From contig NZ_ARZA01000117.1 of assembly GCF_000387765.1 (NCBI RefSeq), positions 1 through 34,954 of the forward strand: a stretch of DNA of 34,954 nucleotides, in the 5' to 3' direction. Each line of letters opens with the position of its first letter. The first letter of the stretch is position 1. A program made the translations under genes and the position numbers. Below the pieces are notes generated by a model that ran no database searches, was not told where the DNA came from, and saw only the letters and a program-made list of their open reading frames with translations. The DNA comes from Caldisalinibacter kiritimatiensis. Its GTDB lineage: Bacteria > Bacillota > Clostridia > Tissierellales > Caldisalinibacteraceae. This document shows positions 5,802 through 15,317 of the stretch, one piece after another.

Positions 5802-7535
5802 ATGAACTTTCAAGGGATTTACCATAGACCAAAGAGCAACTATTGCTATGCATATGATAAGGATACCGTACATATTAGACTAAGGGCTTCTAAAGGTGAT
5901 TTAGAAAACGTTATACTAGTATATGGAGATAAATATATATGGTCACAAAACAGAGAAATAGAAATGAAATTAGAGTGTTCAGATAAATATTTTGACTACT
6001 TCATAGCAGAAATAAAACCACCATACAGAAGACTAGCATACTATTTCATCTTAGAAGGCAAAAGTGAAAGATACTACTATACAGAATGGGGATTTTTTGA
6101 TGAAATAGACAAAGATGAGGTATACATGCATTTCTTTGAGTATCCATTTTTAAATAAAATAGATATTCACAAGGTATCTGAATGGGTAAAGGATGCAGTA
6201 TTTTATCAAATATTCCCTGAAAGATTTTATAACGGTGATAAATTCAATGACCCAAAAGGAGTAGAAAAGTGGGGAGAAGCTCCAAAGTCTGATAATTTCT
6301 TTGGTGGAGACTTAAAAGGAATAATAGATAAATTAGATTATTTAACAGACCTAGGAATAAATGCGATATACTTAACCCCTATATTTGAATCATATTCTAA
6401 CCACAAATACAATACTAAAGATTATATGAAAATAGACCCACACTTTGGAGATTTAAATACTATGAAGGAATTAGTACAGAAATGTCATGAAAGAGGAATA
6501 AAAGTGGTTCTTGATGCAGTATTTAACCACATTGGATATTATTCTGCTCAATTTCAGGATGTAGTGAAGAAAGGAAAAAAATCTCCATATTATGACTGGT
6601 TTTATATAAGAGAATGGCCTATTGAAACAGACCCACCTAATTATTATACATTTGCATTTGCTCCATATATGCCTAAACTAAATACTGAAAACCCAGAGGT
6701 TAAAGAATACCTTTTAAATGTTGCAAAATACTGGATAGAAGAAGCTGATATCGATGGCTGGAGACTAGATGTAGCTAATGAAATAGACCACAGCTTTTGG
6801 AGAGAATTTAGAAAAGTTGTTAAAAAAACTAAAAGCGATGCTTATATAGTAGGGGAGATATGGCACGATTCATTACCTTGGCTATTAGGTGACCAATTTG
6901 ATGCGGTTATGAATTATCCTTTTACTCGAGTATGTATTCAATACTTTGCACATAGAAACTTAAATAATAAAGAATTTAAAGAATTGATAAATGAAACACA
7001 AATAAGAAATACTCAACAAGTAAATGAAGTAATGTTAAATTTATTAGATAGTCATGATACGTCTAGGTTTCTATATAAAGCAAAAGGAGATAAAGAAAGT
7101 CTTAAGCTTGCTTCGGTATTCCAGTTAACTTATTTGGGAGCTCCGTGTATTTATTATGGAACAGAAATAGGTATGAATGGAGGAGACGACCCAGACTGTA
7201 GAAGAACAATGGAATGGAATGAGGATAAATGGAATAAAGACTTATTAAACCATTATAAAAGATTAATAAAAATAAGAAACGAGCATGAAGCCTTAAGAAG
7301 AGGTAATTTTAAATGGATTGAAGGCTTAGATGATGTAGTTGGATTTGTAAGAGAGACTGACAAAGAAGAGATTATAGTACTTATTAATAACTCTAATCAA
7401 GATAAAGAGATACAACTAAAAGTGAATGGAACAGAGTATATAGATTTGGTAAAAGATAAAAAAATCAACTGTGACAGAGTGTTGAAAACTACAATAACTA
7501 AGGGGAATTTTGAAATTTTACTAAATATAAAATAA
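5802..7535 (+). CDS. GH13 maltogenic amylase / neopullulanase / cyclomaltodextrinase
   Basis: A 577-residue cytoplasmic hydrolase with no signal peptide. The first ~120 residues look like the CBM34-type N-domain of GH13 subfamily 20; the (beta/alpha)8 barrel follows. Conserved regions are DAVFNH (238-243), GWRLDVANE (nucleophile Asp323), GEIW (acid Glu352) and NLLDSHDT (Asp419), spaced almost as in neopullulanase of Geobacillus. These enzymes act on maltodextrins, cyclodextrins and pullulan, giving maltose, panose and glucose. AGGAGG precedes the ATG. malE lies 107 nt downstream behind its own promoter and no terminator is seen between, so read-through is possible. An operator in the leader places it in the maltodextrin regulon. 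The choice among the three enzyme names cannot be settled from sequence. Confidence 0.93.
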   Translation: MNFQGIYHRPKSNYCYAYDKDTVHIRLRASKGDLENVILVYGDKYIWSQNREIEMKLECSDKYFDYFIAEIKPPYRRLAYYFILEGKSERYYYTEWGFFDEIDKDEVYMHFFEYPFLNKIDIHKVSEWVKDAVFYQIFPERFYNGDKFNDPKGVEKWGEAPKSDNFFGGDLKGIIDKLDYLTDLGINAIYLTPIFESYSNHKYNTKDYMKIDPHFGDLNTMKELVQKCHERGIKVVLDAVFNHIGYYSAQFQDVVKKGKKSPYYDWFYIREWPIETDPPNYYTFAFAPYMPKLNTENPEVKEYLLNVAKYWIEEADIDGWRLDVANEIDHSFWREFRKVVKKTKSDAYIVGEIWHDSLPWLLGDQFDAVMNYPFTRVCIQYFAHRNLNNKEFKELINETQIRNTQQVNEVMLNLLDSHDTSRFLYKAKGDKESLKLASVFQLTYLGAPCIYYGTEIGMNGGDDPDCRRTMEWNEDKWNKDLLNHYKRLIKIRNEHEALRRGNFKWIEGLDDVVGFVRETDKEEIIVLINNSNQDKEIQLKVNGTEYIDLVKDKKINCDRVLKTTITKGNFEILLNIK

Positions 7536-7545
7536 TTAAAATTGT

Positions 7546-7574
7546 TTGACACTTATCAAAAAATAGATTATAAT
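7546..7574 (+). promoter_or_regulatory. Consensus sigma-A promoter of malE
   Basis: TTGACA (7546-7551), exactly 17 bp, TATAAT (7569-7574): a full-consensus promoter. RNA should start around 7581, at the left edge of the operator, so a bound repressor would cover the start site. Confidence 0.9.
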
Positions 7575-7581
7575 TAAATTG

Positions 7582-7595
7582 TGCAAACGGTTGCA
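7582..7595. promoter_or_regulatory. LacI-type operator 2 (malE)
   Basis: TGCAAACGGTTGCA, near-perfect dyad around a central CG, lying directly at the predicted malE transcription start. Strong promoter plus overlapping operator is the classic layout for induced high expression of a binding protein. Confidence 0.85.
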
Positions 7596-7642
7596 GAGAG
7601 GACATGCAACAATAAAAATTATAAAAAGTAAGGGGGATTTTT

Positions 7643-8914
7643 ATGAAACGATTTTTCAGTCTACTACTAATAGGTATGTTAGTATTCTCATTAGTAGGCT
7701 GTGGGCCAAAAGACCAACCTGCACCTGTAAATCAAGAAAATAATGAATCTCAAGATTCAGGTGAATTAAAGCCTGAAGATGGTGCAGAATTATTAGTTTG
7801 GGAAAGTGAAGGACCTGAAGGTGAATGGATTGAATATGTAGCAGAAGAATTCGAGAAAAAATATGGTGTTAAAGTTAAATATGAAGCAGTAGGTGCTGTT
7901 GATGCTGAAGAAAGATTAGCACAAGATGGACCTGCTGGAATAGGTGCAGACTTATTTGTTGCTCCACATGACCATACTGGTTCATTAGTGGCAGCAGGAT
8001 TAATTCAAGAAAATGATTTAGCAGCTGATAGAGTTAAAAATGACTTTATGAAAGCAGCTGTAGATGGTGTTTCATACCAAGGAACAGTTTATGGATTCCC
8101 AGTTGCTATTGAAACTTATGCATTATTCTACAATAAAGATATATTCCCAGAAGCACCAAAGACTTACGATGAAATAGTTGAAAAGGCTAAAGAATACAAT
8201 GACCCTAACAACAATAAATTTGCATTTATGTGGGACATTGGAAACGCTTACTATACACACAGCTTTATAGCTGGTGGTGGCGGATACATATTTGGCCAAG
8301 GTGGAACTGACAAAAATGATGTTGGTATAGATTCTGAAGGAGCTATTGCTGGTGCAAAGGCAATGCTTAAGTTAAAAGAAATATTACCAGTTAACTCACA
8401 AGACTCAACAACTCAAATTATGGAAGGTTTATTTGATGAAGGTAAAGTAGGAGCTATCATCGATGGACCTTGGGCTGTACAAGGTAGAAAGGAATCAGGA
8501 GTAAACTTTGGTATTGCTCCATTACCAAAATTATTCGATGGTAAGCAACAATCAAGCTTCTCAGGAATCAGATCATTATTTGTAAGTGCATATACTAAAT
8601 ATCCAAAGGCAGCTAAATTATTTGCTGAATTTGCTACTTCTGATGAAATGTTACTAAAGAGATTTGAAATAACTAGTCAAATACCACCTGTTAAAGCATT
8701 AATGGATGCTGACGAAATTAAGAATGATGAATTTGTAGCTCCATTCTTAGAGCAAGCACAATACGCAGTTCCAATGCCATCAATTCCACAAATGGGATAT
8801 GTATGGGAACCATACGGAAACTCATTTGCTTCAATGTGGAATGATGGTGTATCACCTGAAGAAGCATTGAAGAATGCAGCTCAAGTAGTTAGAGATGCAA
8901 TAGCTGCTGAATAA
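7643..8914 (+). CDS. malE: Maltodextrin ABC transporter substrate-binding lipoprotein
   Basis: A 423-residue extracellular binding protein. The signal peptide ends in the lipobox LVGC with the lipidated Cys at 20, then a Gln/Asn/Glu linker. Mature features are those of family-1 sugar-binding proteins: LLVWESEGPEGEWIEYVAEE at the start, GIGADLFVAPHDHTG, YGFPVAIETYALFYNKDIFP, GAIIDGPWAVQG and a final WEPYGNSFASMWNDG. It captures maltose/maltodextrin at the membrane outer face and delivers it to MalFG. AAGGGGG precedes the ATG. It is the first gene of malEFG under a consensus promoter with an operator at +1. The specificity is inferred from family resemblance and context. Confidence 0.93.
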   Translation: MKRFFSLLLIGMLVFSLVGCGPKDQPAPVNQENNESQDSGELKPEDGAELLVWESEGPEGEWIEYVAEEFEKKYGVKVKYEAVGAVDAEERLAQDGPAGIGADLFVAPHDHTGSLVAAGLIQENDLAADRVKNDFMKAAVDGVSYQGTVYGFPVAIETYALFYNKDIFPEAPKTYDEIVEKAKEYNDPNNNKFAFMWDIGNAYYTHSFIAGGGGYIFGQGGTDKNDVGIDSEGAIAGAKAMLKLKEILPVNSQDSTTQIMEGLFDEGKVGAIIDGPWAVQGRKESGVNFGIAPLPKLFDGKQQSSFSGIRSLFVSAYTKYPKAAKLFAEFATSDEMLLKRFEITSQIPPVKALMDADEIKNDEFVAPFLEQAQYAVPMPSIPQMGYVWEPYGNSFASMWNDGVSPEEALKNAAQVVRDAIAAE

Positions 8915-8932
8915 TATAGAATAGCAATCATA

Positions 8933-8981
8933 AAGAAAAATCTAGTCGTTTACGGTAAATGTAAATGGCTAGATTTTTCTT
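8933..8981 (+). terminator. malE-malF intercistronic hairpin
   Basis: AAGAAAAATCTAG (8933-8945) pairs perfectly with CTAGATTTTTCTT (8969-8981); the 23-nt loop has an inner TTTAC/GTAAA stem. It lies 18 nt after malE and just before the malF ribosome site. Likely a partial terminator or 3'-end protector that gives more MalE than MalFG. Confidence 0.75.
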
Positions 8982-9003
8982 AAAAAAACTAGGAGGTAAT
9001 ACT

Positions 9004-10293
9004 ATGAAAAGGTCAAAAAAAGCGGCCTTATTATCTACACTATTCATGGGACTAGGACAATTTTATAACAAAGAAATATATAAGGGTATTATATTCTCAT
9101 TAATAGAGGTTCTAGTTATAGTATTTTTTATACCTTATTTTGGATATAGTATGTGGGGATTATTTACATTAGGTGAAACTCCACAGTATTTTGTAGATGG
9201 TATCGCATATGGACATCATTCAATTTTTCTATTGATTGATGGTATCATCTCAATACTTACTTTAGTTATAATTGGAATAGTTTATTATTTAAACATTGTA
9301 GATGCTAAAAAGACAGCAAAAAGATTAGAAGAAGGAAAACCACTACTTACTCCTAAAGAGTATATAAAATATATTTGGGAAAGACATTTTCACAAATTCA
9401 TGTTAACACCTTCATTTGTGTTTATAATGTTTTTCACGCTTTTACCTATAATATTCACGATATGTATAGCATTTACTAATTATTCAAGTCCTAATCACTT
9501 GCCTCCAAGAAATCTAGTAGATTGGGTAGGATTAAAGAACTTCAAGAATCTTTTATCCCTTAAAATATGGAATAACACTTTTATAGGGGTAGGGCTATGG
9601 ACTGTTATATGGGCTTTATTGGCAACAGCGACTAACTATTTTGTAGGATTGTTTTTAGCTTTATTAGTAAATGCAAAGGGCATTAAGATTAAAAAGTTTT
9701 GGAGAAGTATGTTTATATTACCCTATGCTATACCAGCGTTTATATCATTACTTGTAATGCGTTTAGCTTTCAGTGGGCCAGGACCAGTTAACAATTTATT
9801 AGTAACTATGGGATTTGATAAGTCACCATGGCTAACAGACCCATTCTTAGCTAAAGTTATGATAGTTGTTATAAACATATGGTTAGGTTCACCATATTGG
9901 ATGGCTTTGATGTCAGGGGTATTAACTAATATTTCAAAGGATATGTATGAAGCGGCTGAAATAGATGGAGCATCTAAAGTACAACAGTTCTTTAAGATAA
10001 CTTTACCAATGGTATTATTCCAGACAGCGCCATTGTTAATTATGACATTTGCATATAACTTTAATAACTTTAATGTAATTTATCTATTAACAGATGGTAA
10101 TCCAGTCAACAGTAACTATAGATATGCTGGTTCTACAGATATCTTGATTTCGTGGATTTATAAGTTGACAAGGGATAATAACCAGTATCATATGGCATCA
10201 GCAGTAACATTGATTATCTTTATATTTATAGCATCAATTTCTGCTTATTCCTTTACTAAAACTAAATCCTTCAAAGAGGAGGACATGATGTAA
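9004..10293 (+). CDS. malF: Maltodextrin ABC transporter permease
   Basis: A 429-residue inner-membrane permease of the MalF type. It opens with KKAALLSTLFMGLGQFYN, a Gly-rich extra hydrophobic module typical of Gram-positive MalF proteins, has an additional hydrophobic pair before residue 120, and then the conserved permease domain. The cytoplasmic EAA loop EAAEIDGASKVQQFFKITLP (about 316-335), which docks with the ATPase, is intact. The start is the ATG at 9004, eight bases after AGGAGG (8991-8996); an earlier in-frame ATG at 8965 lies inside the hairpin and lacks a ribosome site. The stop overlaps the malG start by one base. Confidence 0.94.
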   Translation: MKRSKKAALLSTLFMGLGQFYNKEIYKGIIFSLIEVLVIVFFIPYFGYSMWGLFTLGETPQYFVDGIAYGHHSIFLLIDGIISILTLVIIGIVYYLNIVDAKKTAKRLEEGKPLLTPKEYIKYIWERHFHKFMLTPSFVFIMFFTLLPIIFTICIAFTNYSSPNHLPPRNLVDWVGLKNFKNLLSLKIWNNTFIGVGLWTVIWALLATATNYFVGLFLALLVNAKGIKIKKFWRSMFILPYAIPAFISLLVMRLAFSGPGPVNNLLVTMGFDKSPWLTDPFLAKVMIVVINIWLGSPYWMALMSGVLTNISKDMYEAAEIDGASKVQQFFKITLPMVLFQTAPLLIMTFAYNFNNFNVIYLLTDGNPVNSNYRYAGSTDILISWIYKLTRDNNQYHMASAVTLIIFIFIASISAYSFTKTKSFKEEDMM

Positions 10294-11183
10294 TGACTGT
10301 TAAAATGGATAATGAAAGAAAAATTGAACCTGTAGGAAAAAAAGATAAAAATTTTAGTGTATTTAATTTTGTACAGAAATCTATAGTGTATATTTTCTTA
10401 ATATTTATAACGATAATTGTATTGGCTCCTGTTATATGGATAATTGGGGCATCACTTAACCCAGGTACTAGTTTATTCAGTTCTTCACTATTTCCTAAAG
10501 AACCAACTTTTAAGCATTATGTAGAATTATTTACTGAGACTGACTATCCAAAATGGTATTTAAATACCCTTAAGATTGCAACAGCGAATATGTGTCTTTC
10601 TGTTGTGCTTACAACTCTTACAGCATATGTATTTTCAAGATTTAGATTCAAGGGTAGAAAACTAACTTTGATGACAATACTTATATTACAGATGTTCCCA
10701 GCTTTTATATCAATGACAGCAACTTTCGTATTATTATATAGACTTCATCTTTTGAATACACATTTAGGTTTAATTCTAGTTTATGCAGCAGGTCAGATAC
10801 CATACAATACTTGGTTATGTAAGGGATATTTCGAAGGGATACCTAAGAGTTTAGATGAAGCAGCTAGGATTGATGGAGCTTCGAACTTAACTATATTTAC
10901 TAAAATAATACTTCCATTAGCTAAACCTATAATTACTTTTGTAGCTTTAACAAACTTTATGGGGCCTTGGTTTGACTTTATATTCCCTCAGCTTATATTA
11001 AAGTCTTCTGAAAAAAGGACTTTAGCTGTTGGTTTGTTCCAATGGGTACAACAGCAACAAAATACATATTTTACTAGATTTGCTGCTGGGGCTATATTAG
11101 TTGCTATACCTATCACAGCATTGTTCTTATATCTACAAAAGCATATAGTTCATGGGTTATCTTCAGGTGCTACCAAGGGGTAA
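10293..11183 (+). CDS. malG: Maltodextrin ABC transporter permease
   Basis: A 296-residue membrane permease of the MalG type with about six membrane spans. The EAA loop reads DEAARIDGASNLTIFTKIIL (about residues 188-207). The C-terminal FTRFAAGAILVAIPITALF and final KHIVHGLSSGATKG are typical MalG endings. The ATG overlaps the last base of malF (taATG), and GAGGAGG sits about ten bases upstream inside malF, so translation is coupled. No ATPase (malK/msmK) gene lies in the window, so MalFG must use an ATPase encoded elsewhere, as is common in Firmicutes sugar importers. Confidence 0.95.
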   Translation: MTVKMDNERKIEPVGKKDKNFSVFNFVQKSIVYIFLIFITIIVLAPVIWIIGASLNPGTSLFSSSLFPKEPTFKHYVELFTETDYPKWYLNTLKIATANMCLSVVLTTLTAYVFSRFRFKGRKLTLMTILILQMFPAFISMTATFVLLYRLHLLNTHLGLILVYAAGQIPYNTWLCKGYFEGIPKSLDEAARIDGASNLTIFTKIILPLAKPIITFVALTNFMGPWFDFIFPQLILKSSEKRTLAVGLFQWVQQQQNTYFTRFAAGAILVAIPITALFLYLQKHIVHGLSSGATKG

Positions 11184-11190
11184 TATGTTG

Positions 11191-11199
11191 TGATATAAT
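11191..11199 (+). promoter_or_regulatory. Extended -10 promoter of the LacI-family gene
   Basis: TGATATAAT fits the extended -10 form TGNTATAAT; no good -35 is seen. It begins eight bases after malG and would give the regulator its own transcription. No operator copy lies nearby, so simple autorepression is not evident. Confidence 0.45.
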
Positions 11200-11251
11200 G
11201 AGTTATACTAGATGTCATGGATAAAAAATTAGATTATAGGAAGTGAAGATT

Positions 11252-12250
11252 ATGCCAGTAACAATCAGAGATGTTGCAAAGGTAGCCAATGTTTCACCTT
11301 CAACGGTATCTAGAGTTATAGCTGATAACCCTAAAATAAGTGAAGAGACAAAGAAAAAAGTATATAACGCTATGAAAAAACTTAATTATCATCCTAATGC
11401 TATAGCTAGAAGCCTTGCTAATAAATCTACTAAGACTTTAGGGATAATTTTACCTAATACTTCAGAAGATTTATTTATGAATCCTTTCTTTATACAAGCT
11501 ATGAGAGGTATAAGTGTTTACGGACAAAAAAAGGGTTATTACATAATGTATAGCTATAGTAATAATGAAGAAGAAGAGGTAGATTTTATTAGTAAGTATA
11601 TAAACAGCAAATGGGTAGACGGTATTATTTTATTAACAGCTAGACAAAATGACAGATGTATATCTTATCTTAAGGAAGTTAATCATCCTTTTGTTGTAAT
11701 AGGACGTCCAGAAAATACTGAAGAAATATTGTGGGTAGATAATGATAACTTTAAAGCTATGTATGACGTAGTCACCCATTTAATAGAAAAGGGTCATAGA
11801 AATATTGCATTCATAGGAGGACCACATAGCTTAAACGTTACAAAGGATAGATTTGAAGGTTATAAAATGGCTTTACAAGCTAGAGGGATTAATATAGATG
11901 AACATATGATAAGTGAAACAGATTTTTCGGAGGATAGAGGCTATGATGCCATGAAAAAAATATTAGAACAAAAGATACCCGATGCTGTAGTAACTACAGA
12001 TGATTTGATTGCTTTTGGTGCTTTAAAGGCAATAAAGGAAATGGATGAGAAAAAAATAGCAGTTGTAGGATTTAATAATACTCTTTTAGCAGCATATCAA
12101 TCTCCTACTCTAACATCTGTTGACATTAAAACAGAAAGACTTGGATATCGTGCGGCACAACTGCTTATAGATAAAATAGAAAACAAAGAGACGAAAGTAA
12201 ATCATTATATCGTAGAAACAGAATTAATCGAAAGAGAATCAACGCAATAA
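11252..12250 (+). CDS. LacI-family repressor of the maltodextrin locus
   Basis: A 332-residue DNA-binding regulator. The N-terminal helix-turn-helix is TIRDVAKVANVSPSTVSRVI; the hinge helix NYHPNAIARSLA carries the Leu that typically inserts at a central CpG, matching the CG centre of the operators here. The C-terminal periplasmic-binding-like domain (from about residue 60) contains TKTLGIILP, FIGGPHSLNVTKDRFEGY and AVVTTDDLIAFGALKAI, and would bind a maltodextrin or maltose inducer. The start is the ATG at 11252; a GTG at 11243 would add three residues. It most probably recognises the TGCAANCGNTTGCA sites at 5752, 7582, 18330, 26000 and 30575 (inference). MalR-like; a CcpA-like global role is less likely given its place behind malG. 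Confidence 0.92.
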   Translation: MPVTIRDVAKVANVSPSTVSRVIADNPKISEETKKKVYNAMKKLNYHPNAIARSLANKSTKTLGIILPNTSEDLFMNPFFIQAMRGISVYGQKKGYYIMYSYSNNEEEEVDFISKYINSKWVDGIILLTARQNDRCISYLKEVNHPFVVIGRPENTEEILWVDNDNFKAMYDVVTHLIEKGHRNIAFIGGPHSLNVTKDRFEGYKMALQARGINIDEHMISETDFSEDRGYDAMKKILEQKIPDAVVTTDDLIAFGALKAIKEMDEKKIAVVGFNNTLLAAYQSPTLTSVDIKTERLGYRAAQLLIDKIENKETKVNHYIVETELIERESTQ

Positions 12251-12280
12251 AGCCCTACAAATGAAAGTAGGGCTGTTTTT
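12251..12280 (+). terminator. Terminator after the LacI-family gene
   Basis: AGCCCTAC (12251-12258), 8-nt loop, GTAGGGCT (12267-12274), then GTTTTT. It starts directly after the stop codon and separates malEFG-regulator from pulA. Confidence 0.88.
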
Positions 12281-12296
12281 ATAACATACAGAAAAT

Positions 12297-12338
12297 AATT
12301 GTTAATTTTCAATTGTAAATTTAGCAGCCAAGCTGCTA
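12297..12338. repeat. caatt repeat word and small palindrome before pulA
   Basis: AATTGTTAATTTTCAATTG belongs to the caatt word family, followed by TAGCAGCCAAGCTGCTA (12322-12338), a 6-bp-stem hairpin. No clear -35/-10 pair or LacI operator is seen before pulA, so its expression signal is unidentified. Confidence 0.5.
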
Positions 12339-12355
12339 TAAACTGGGGGAATAAG

Positions 12356-15259
12356 ATGAAACGTATAAGCTTATCGTTAGCATTTATTCTATTATTTAAT
12401 GTAATGTTAGTAGGATGTCAAAATGGAAATCAGAGTGAGGTTGTTAAGCAATCACATACATCAACGCAAGAAGAGATAAAAAAAGGAAGTAAGTTAATAG
12501 TACATTATTATAGATATGAAGGAGACTATGACAATTGGAGCTTTTGGATTTGGCCAGAGGGCAGAGAAGGTAAAGCATATAACTTTACTGGCGAAGATGA
12601 CTTTGGAAAGATAGCAGAAATAGAGTTTAACGAAAAATTAGACAGGGTAGGTATAATTCCAAGACTAGGTAATTGGGAAGCTAAGGATGTAAATATGGAT
12701 AGGTTTATAGATTTAAAAGGTGATGTTACAGAAGTGTGGATGATACAGGGGACAGAAAAGATATTTTATAATAGGGAAGAAGCAAACATCAAACCGAAAA
12801 TAAGGGGAGCGTTTTTGGATACTAAAAGAGATATTTTTGTGGAGCTTACAAATAAACTTAACTTAACAGGTAATAATAACGAAAATTTTATAGTAAAAGT
12901 TGATGGAAAAGAAGTAGATATTGAAAAAGTTGAAGGTGTTAGAGTAAAACAAGAAAATATAAACAAAAAAGGGTACGAGTTATTAGTAGATGATACAAAA
13001 ATAAAATTTATATTTTCACCAACGGAATTTGGGTATAAACATAATAAAGATGACGATGTGTATGTTATAGGAGATTTTAACAATTATCAAATAAGTGATG
13101 AGTTTAAACTAGAGTACGATAAAGTATTTGACGTATATAAGTTATTAAAGGATGTAGGTAATAACCATAGTATTAACTTCAAAGACACGTTTTGCTTTGT
13201 TGTGAATAATAATGATAAAGAGGTGTTTAAAAGTAGTGACCTAGTAGTTGATAAATATTTAGGTAAAGTCACAAATCTCTTTAAGATTACACTTAAAGAG
13301 GATGTAGATTTTACTGAAGGAATAGTAGTAGACCATAAAGATTTTAAGGAGAAGGATGTCGTTATGAGAAAAGTATTAGAACTACCCGAGTTCACTTATA
13401 CGGGAAATGACTTAGGAGCAAATTATAATAAGGATTATACAACCTTTAAGGTATGGTCACCAGTTGCAGAAGAAATGAAAGTGGTTATTTATGATAAATA
13501 TAATGATAATGAAGGTAAAGTTTATTTAATGAACAAAGGAGAAAATGGAGTTTGGGAACTTACATTAGATGGTGATTATAAAAACAAATATTATAATTAT
13601 AAAGTCACTATAGACGGTATAGAAAAGGAAACTCCAGACCCTTATGCTAAAGGGGCTACTGCTAATGGTGAAAAGGGAATGATAGTAGATTTTGAGTCAA
13701 TTAACCCAGAAGGGTGGGAAAATCATAAGCTGCCAGAATCGATAAAGCCAACAGAAGCAATTCTTTATGAAATGCATGTTAGGGACTTTTCAGTAGACGA
13801 AAACTCTGGTATAACCTATAAAGGTAAGTATTTAGCTTTTACAGAAGAAGGAACAAAGGGACCAAATGGAGTATCAACGGGATTAGACCACTTAAAGGAA
13901 TTAGGTATTACCCATGTACATCTACTGCCTGTATATGACTTTGCAAGTGTAGATGAAACTAAAGAGGGACAGTATAACTGGGGATATGACCCATATTTAT
14001 ATAATGTACCAGAAGGTTCTTATGCAACAGACCCATATGATGGAACGGTGAGGATAAGAGAATTTAAGGAAATGGTAAAGACACTTCACGAAAATAATAT
14101 TGGGGTAGTAATGGATGTTGTATTTAATCACACTTATTCAGTAGGTAATAGTCCATTTGATATATTGGTACCGAAATATTACTATCGAACAGCAGCCGAC
14201 GGTAGTTATACCAATGGCTCAGGCTGTGGAAATGAAACAGCTTCAGAAAAGCCAATGATGAGGAAGTTTATCATAGACTCAGTTAAATTCTGGGCTACTG
14301 AGTATAAGATAGATGGCTTTAGATTTGACCTGATGGCACTTCATGATATAGATACAATGAAAGAGGTAGTAAAGGAGCTTAAGAAGATTAATCCAAACAT
14401 AATCATATACGGAGAGCCTTGGACTGGAGGAAATTCAGCACTATCACCAATGAAGCAGCTAAGAAAGGGTAAGCAAAAGGGTTTAGGCCTAGCTGTATTT
14501 AATGATAATATAAGAAATGCAATAAAAGGAGATAATGACGGTACAGGAGTAGGATTTGTAAACGGTGGATATGGATTAGTAAACGAAGTTAAGAAGGGGA
14601 TAGTAGGAAGTATAAGATATAACGATAGTATTCAAAGCTTTACAGATAGTCCTACTGAAACTATCAATTATGTAAGTAGTCACGATAATCTATGTTTATT
14701 TGATAAATTCGAAAAAAGTAATAAACACGATACAGAAGAAGCAAGGGAAAGAATGAATAAATTAGCATTATCAATAGTTCTTACTTCTCAGGGGATACCT
14801 TTTATACAAGGTGGTACAGAGATTCTAAGGACAAAACAAGGAGTTCATAATAGTTATAATTCAGGAGATGAGATAAATAAGATAGATTGGTCAAGAAAAA
14901 GTAAATATAAAGAAACCTTTGACTATATCAAGGGATTAATTAAACTAAGAAAAAGTCAAAAGGTGATGACTTTAGATAATGCTGAAGATATAAGAAATTC
15001 ATTACAGTTTATAGACACACCGAATAATTCAGTAGGATATTTATTAAATTCAAACTTTAAAGGGGACTATAAGCATCTAATTATCATACACAACGCAAAT
15101 AGAGAAGAAATAAAAATTAAGCTTCCATTAGATGGAGAATGGAATGCTATAGCCAATGAATATGAAGTAAATCAAGATAAAGTTACAAAGGGACAAAAAA
15201 GCTTTACTAATGAAGTGACAGTACCAGCATTGTCAACATATATTCTATATCAAAATTAA
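12356..15259 (+). CDS. pulA: Type I pullulanase, cell-surface lipoprotein (GH13)
   Basis: A 967-residue debranching enzyme that hydrolyses alpha-1,6 links of pullulan, amylopectin and glycogen. The N-terminus is a signal peptide ending LVGC, so it should be lipid-anchored outside. A CBM41-like starch-binding domain follows (about 40-145, with DYDNWSFWIWPEG), then linker domains, a CBM48-like module (about 350-450, TTFKVWSPVAEEMKVVIYD) and the barrel. The type I signature YNWGYDP is at 540-546. Catalytic residues are Asp658 (GFRFDL), Glu687 (GEPWTGG) and Asp777 (SSHDN). GGGGGA before the ATG at 12356 sets the start; the frame is open further upstream but runs into the repeat word. It supplies linear oligosaccharides for MalEFG. 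Confidence 0.95.
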   Translation: MKRISLSLAFILLFNVMLVGCQNGNQSEVVKQSHTSTQEEIKKGSKLIVHYYRYEGDYDNWSFWIWPEGREGKAYNFTGEDDFGKIAEIEFNEKLDRVGIIPRLGNWEAKDVNMDRFIDLKGDVTEVWMIQGTEKIFYNREEANIKPKIRGAFLDTKRDIFVELTNKLNLTGNNNENFIVKVDGKEVDIEKVEGVRVKQENINKKGYELLVDDTKIKFIFSPTEFGYKHNKDDDVYVIGDFNNYQISDEFKLEYDKVFDVYKLLKDVGNNHSINFKDTFCFVVNNNDKEVFKSSDLVVDKYLGKVTNLFKITLKEDVDFTEGIVVDHKDFKEKDVVMRKVLELPEFTYTGNDLGANYNKDYTTFKVWSPVAEEMKVVIYDKYNDNEGKVYLMNKGENGVWELTLDGDYKNKYYNYKVTIDGIEKETPDPYAKGATANGEKGMIVDFESINPEGWENHKLPESIKPTEAILYEMHVRDFSVDENSGITYKGKYLAFTEEGTKGPNGVSTGLDHLKELGITHVHLLPVYDFASVDETKEGQYNWGYDPYLYNVPEGSYATDPYDGTVRIREFKEMVKTLHENNIGVVMDVVFNHTYSVGNSPFDILVPKYYYRTAADGSYTNGSGCGNETASEKPMMRKFIIDSVKFWATEYKIDGFRFDLMALHDIDTMKEVVKELKKINPNIIIYGEPWTGGNSALSPMKQLRKGKQKGLGLAVFNDNIRNAIKGDNDGTGVGFVNGGYGLVNEVKKGIVGSIRYNDSIQSFTDSPTETINYVSSHDNLCLFDKFEKSNKHDTEEARERMNKLALSIVLTSQGIPFIQGGTEILRTKQGVHNSYNSGDEINKIDWSRKSKYKETFDYIKGLIKLRKSQKVMTLDNAEDIRNSLQFIDTPNNSVGYLLNSNFKGDYKHLIIIHNANREEIKIKLPLDGEWNAIANEYEVNQDKVTKGQKSFTNEVTVPALSTYILYQN

Positions 15260-15277
15260 GGATAGTAGATTATAAGT

Positions 15278-15317
15278 AGAAGCTAAGAGATTTATATTTT
15301 TCTCTTAGCTTCTTTTA
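15278..15317 (+). terminator. Terminator after pulA
   Basis: AGAAGCTAAGAGA (15278-15290), 10-nt loop, TCTCTTAGCTTCT (15301-15313), 13 perfect pairs followed by TTTA. Confidence 0.85.

Noticed and set aside
8965-9003. Earlier start for malF at 8965
   Set aside because: That ATG is within the malE-malF hairpin and has no ribosome site; ATG 9004 has AGGAGG at ideal distance.
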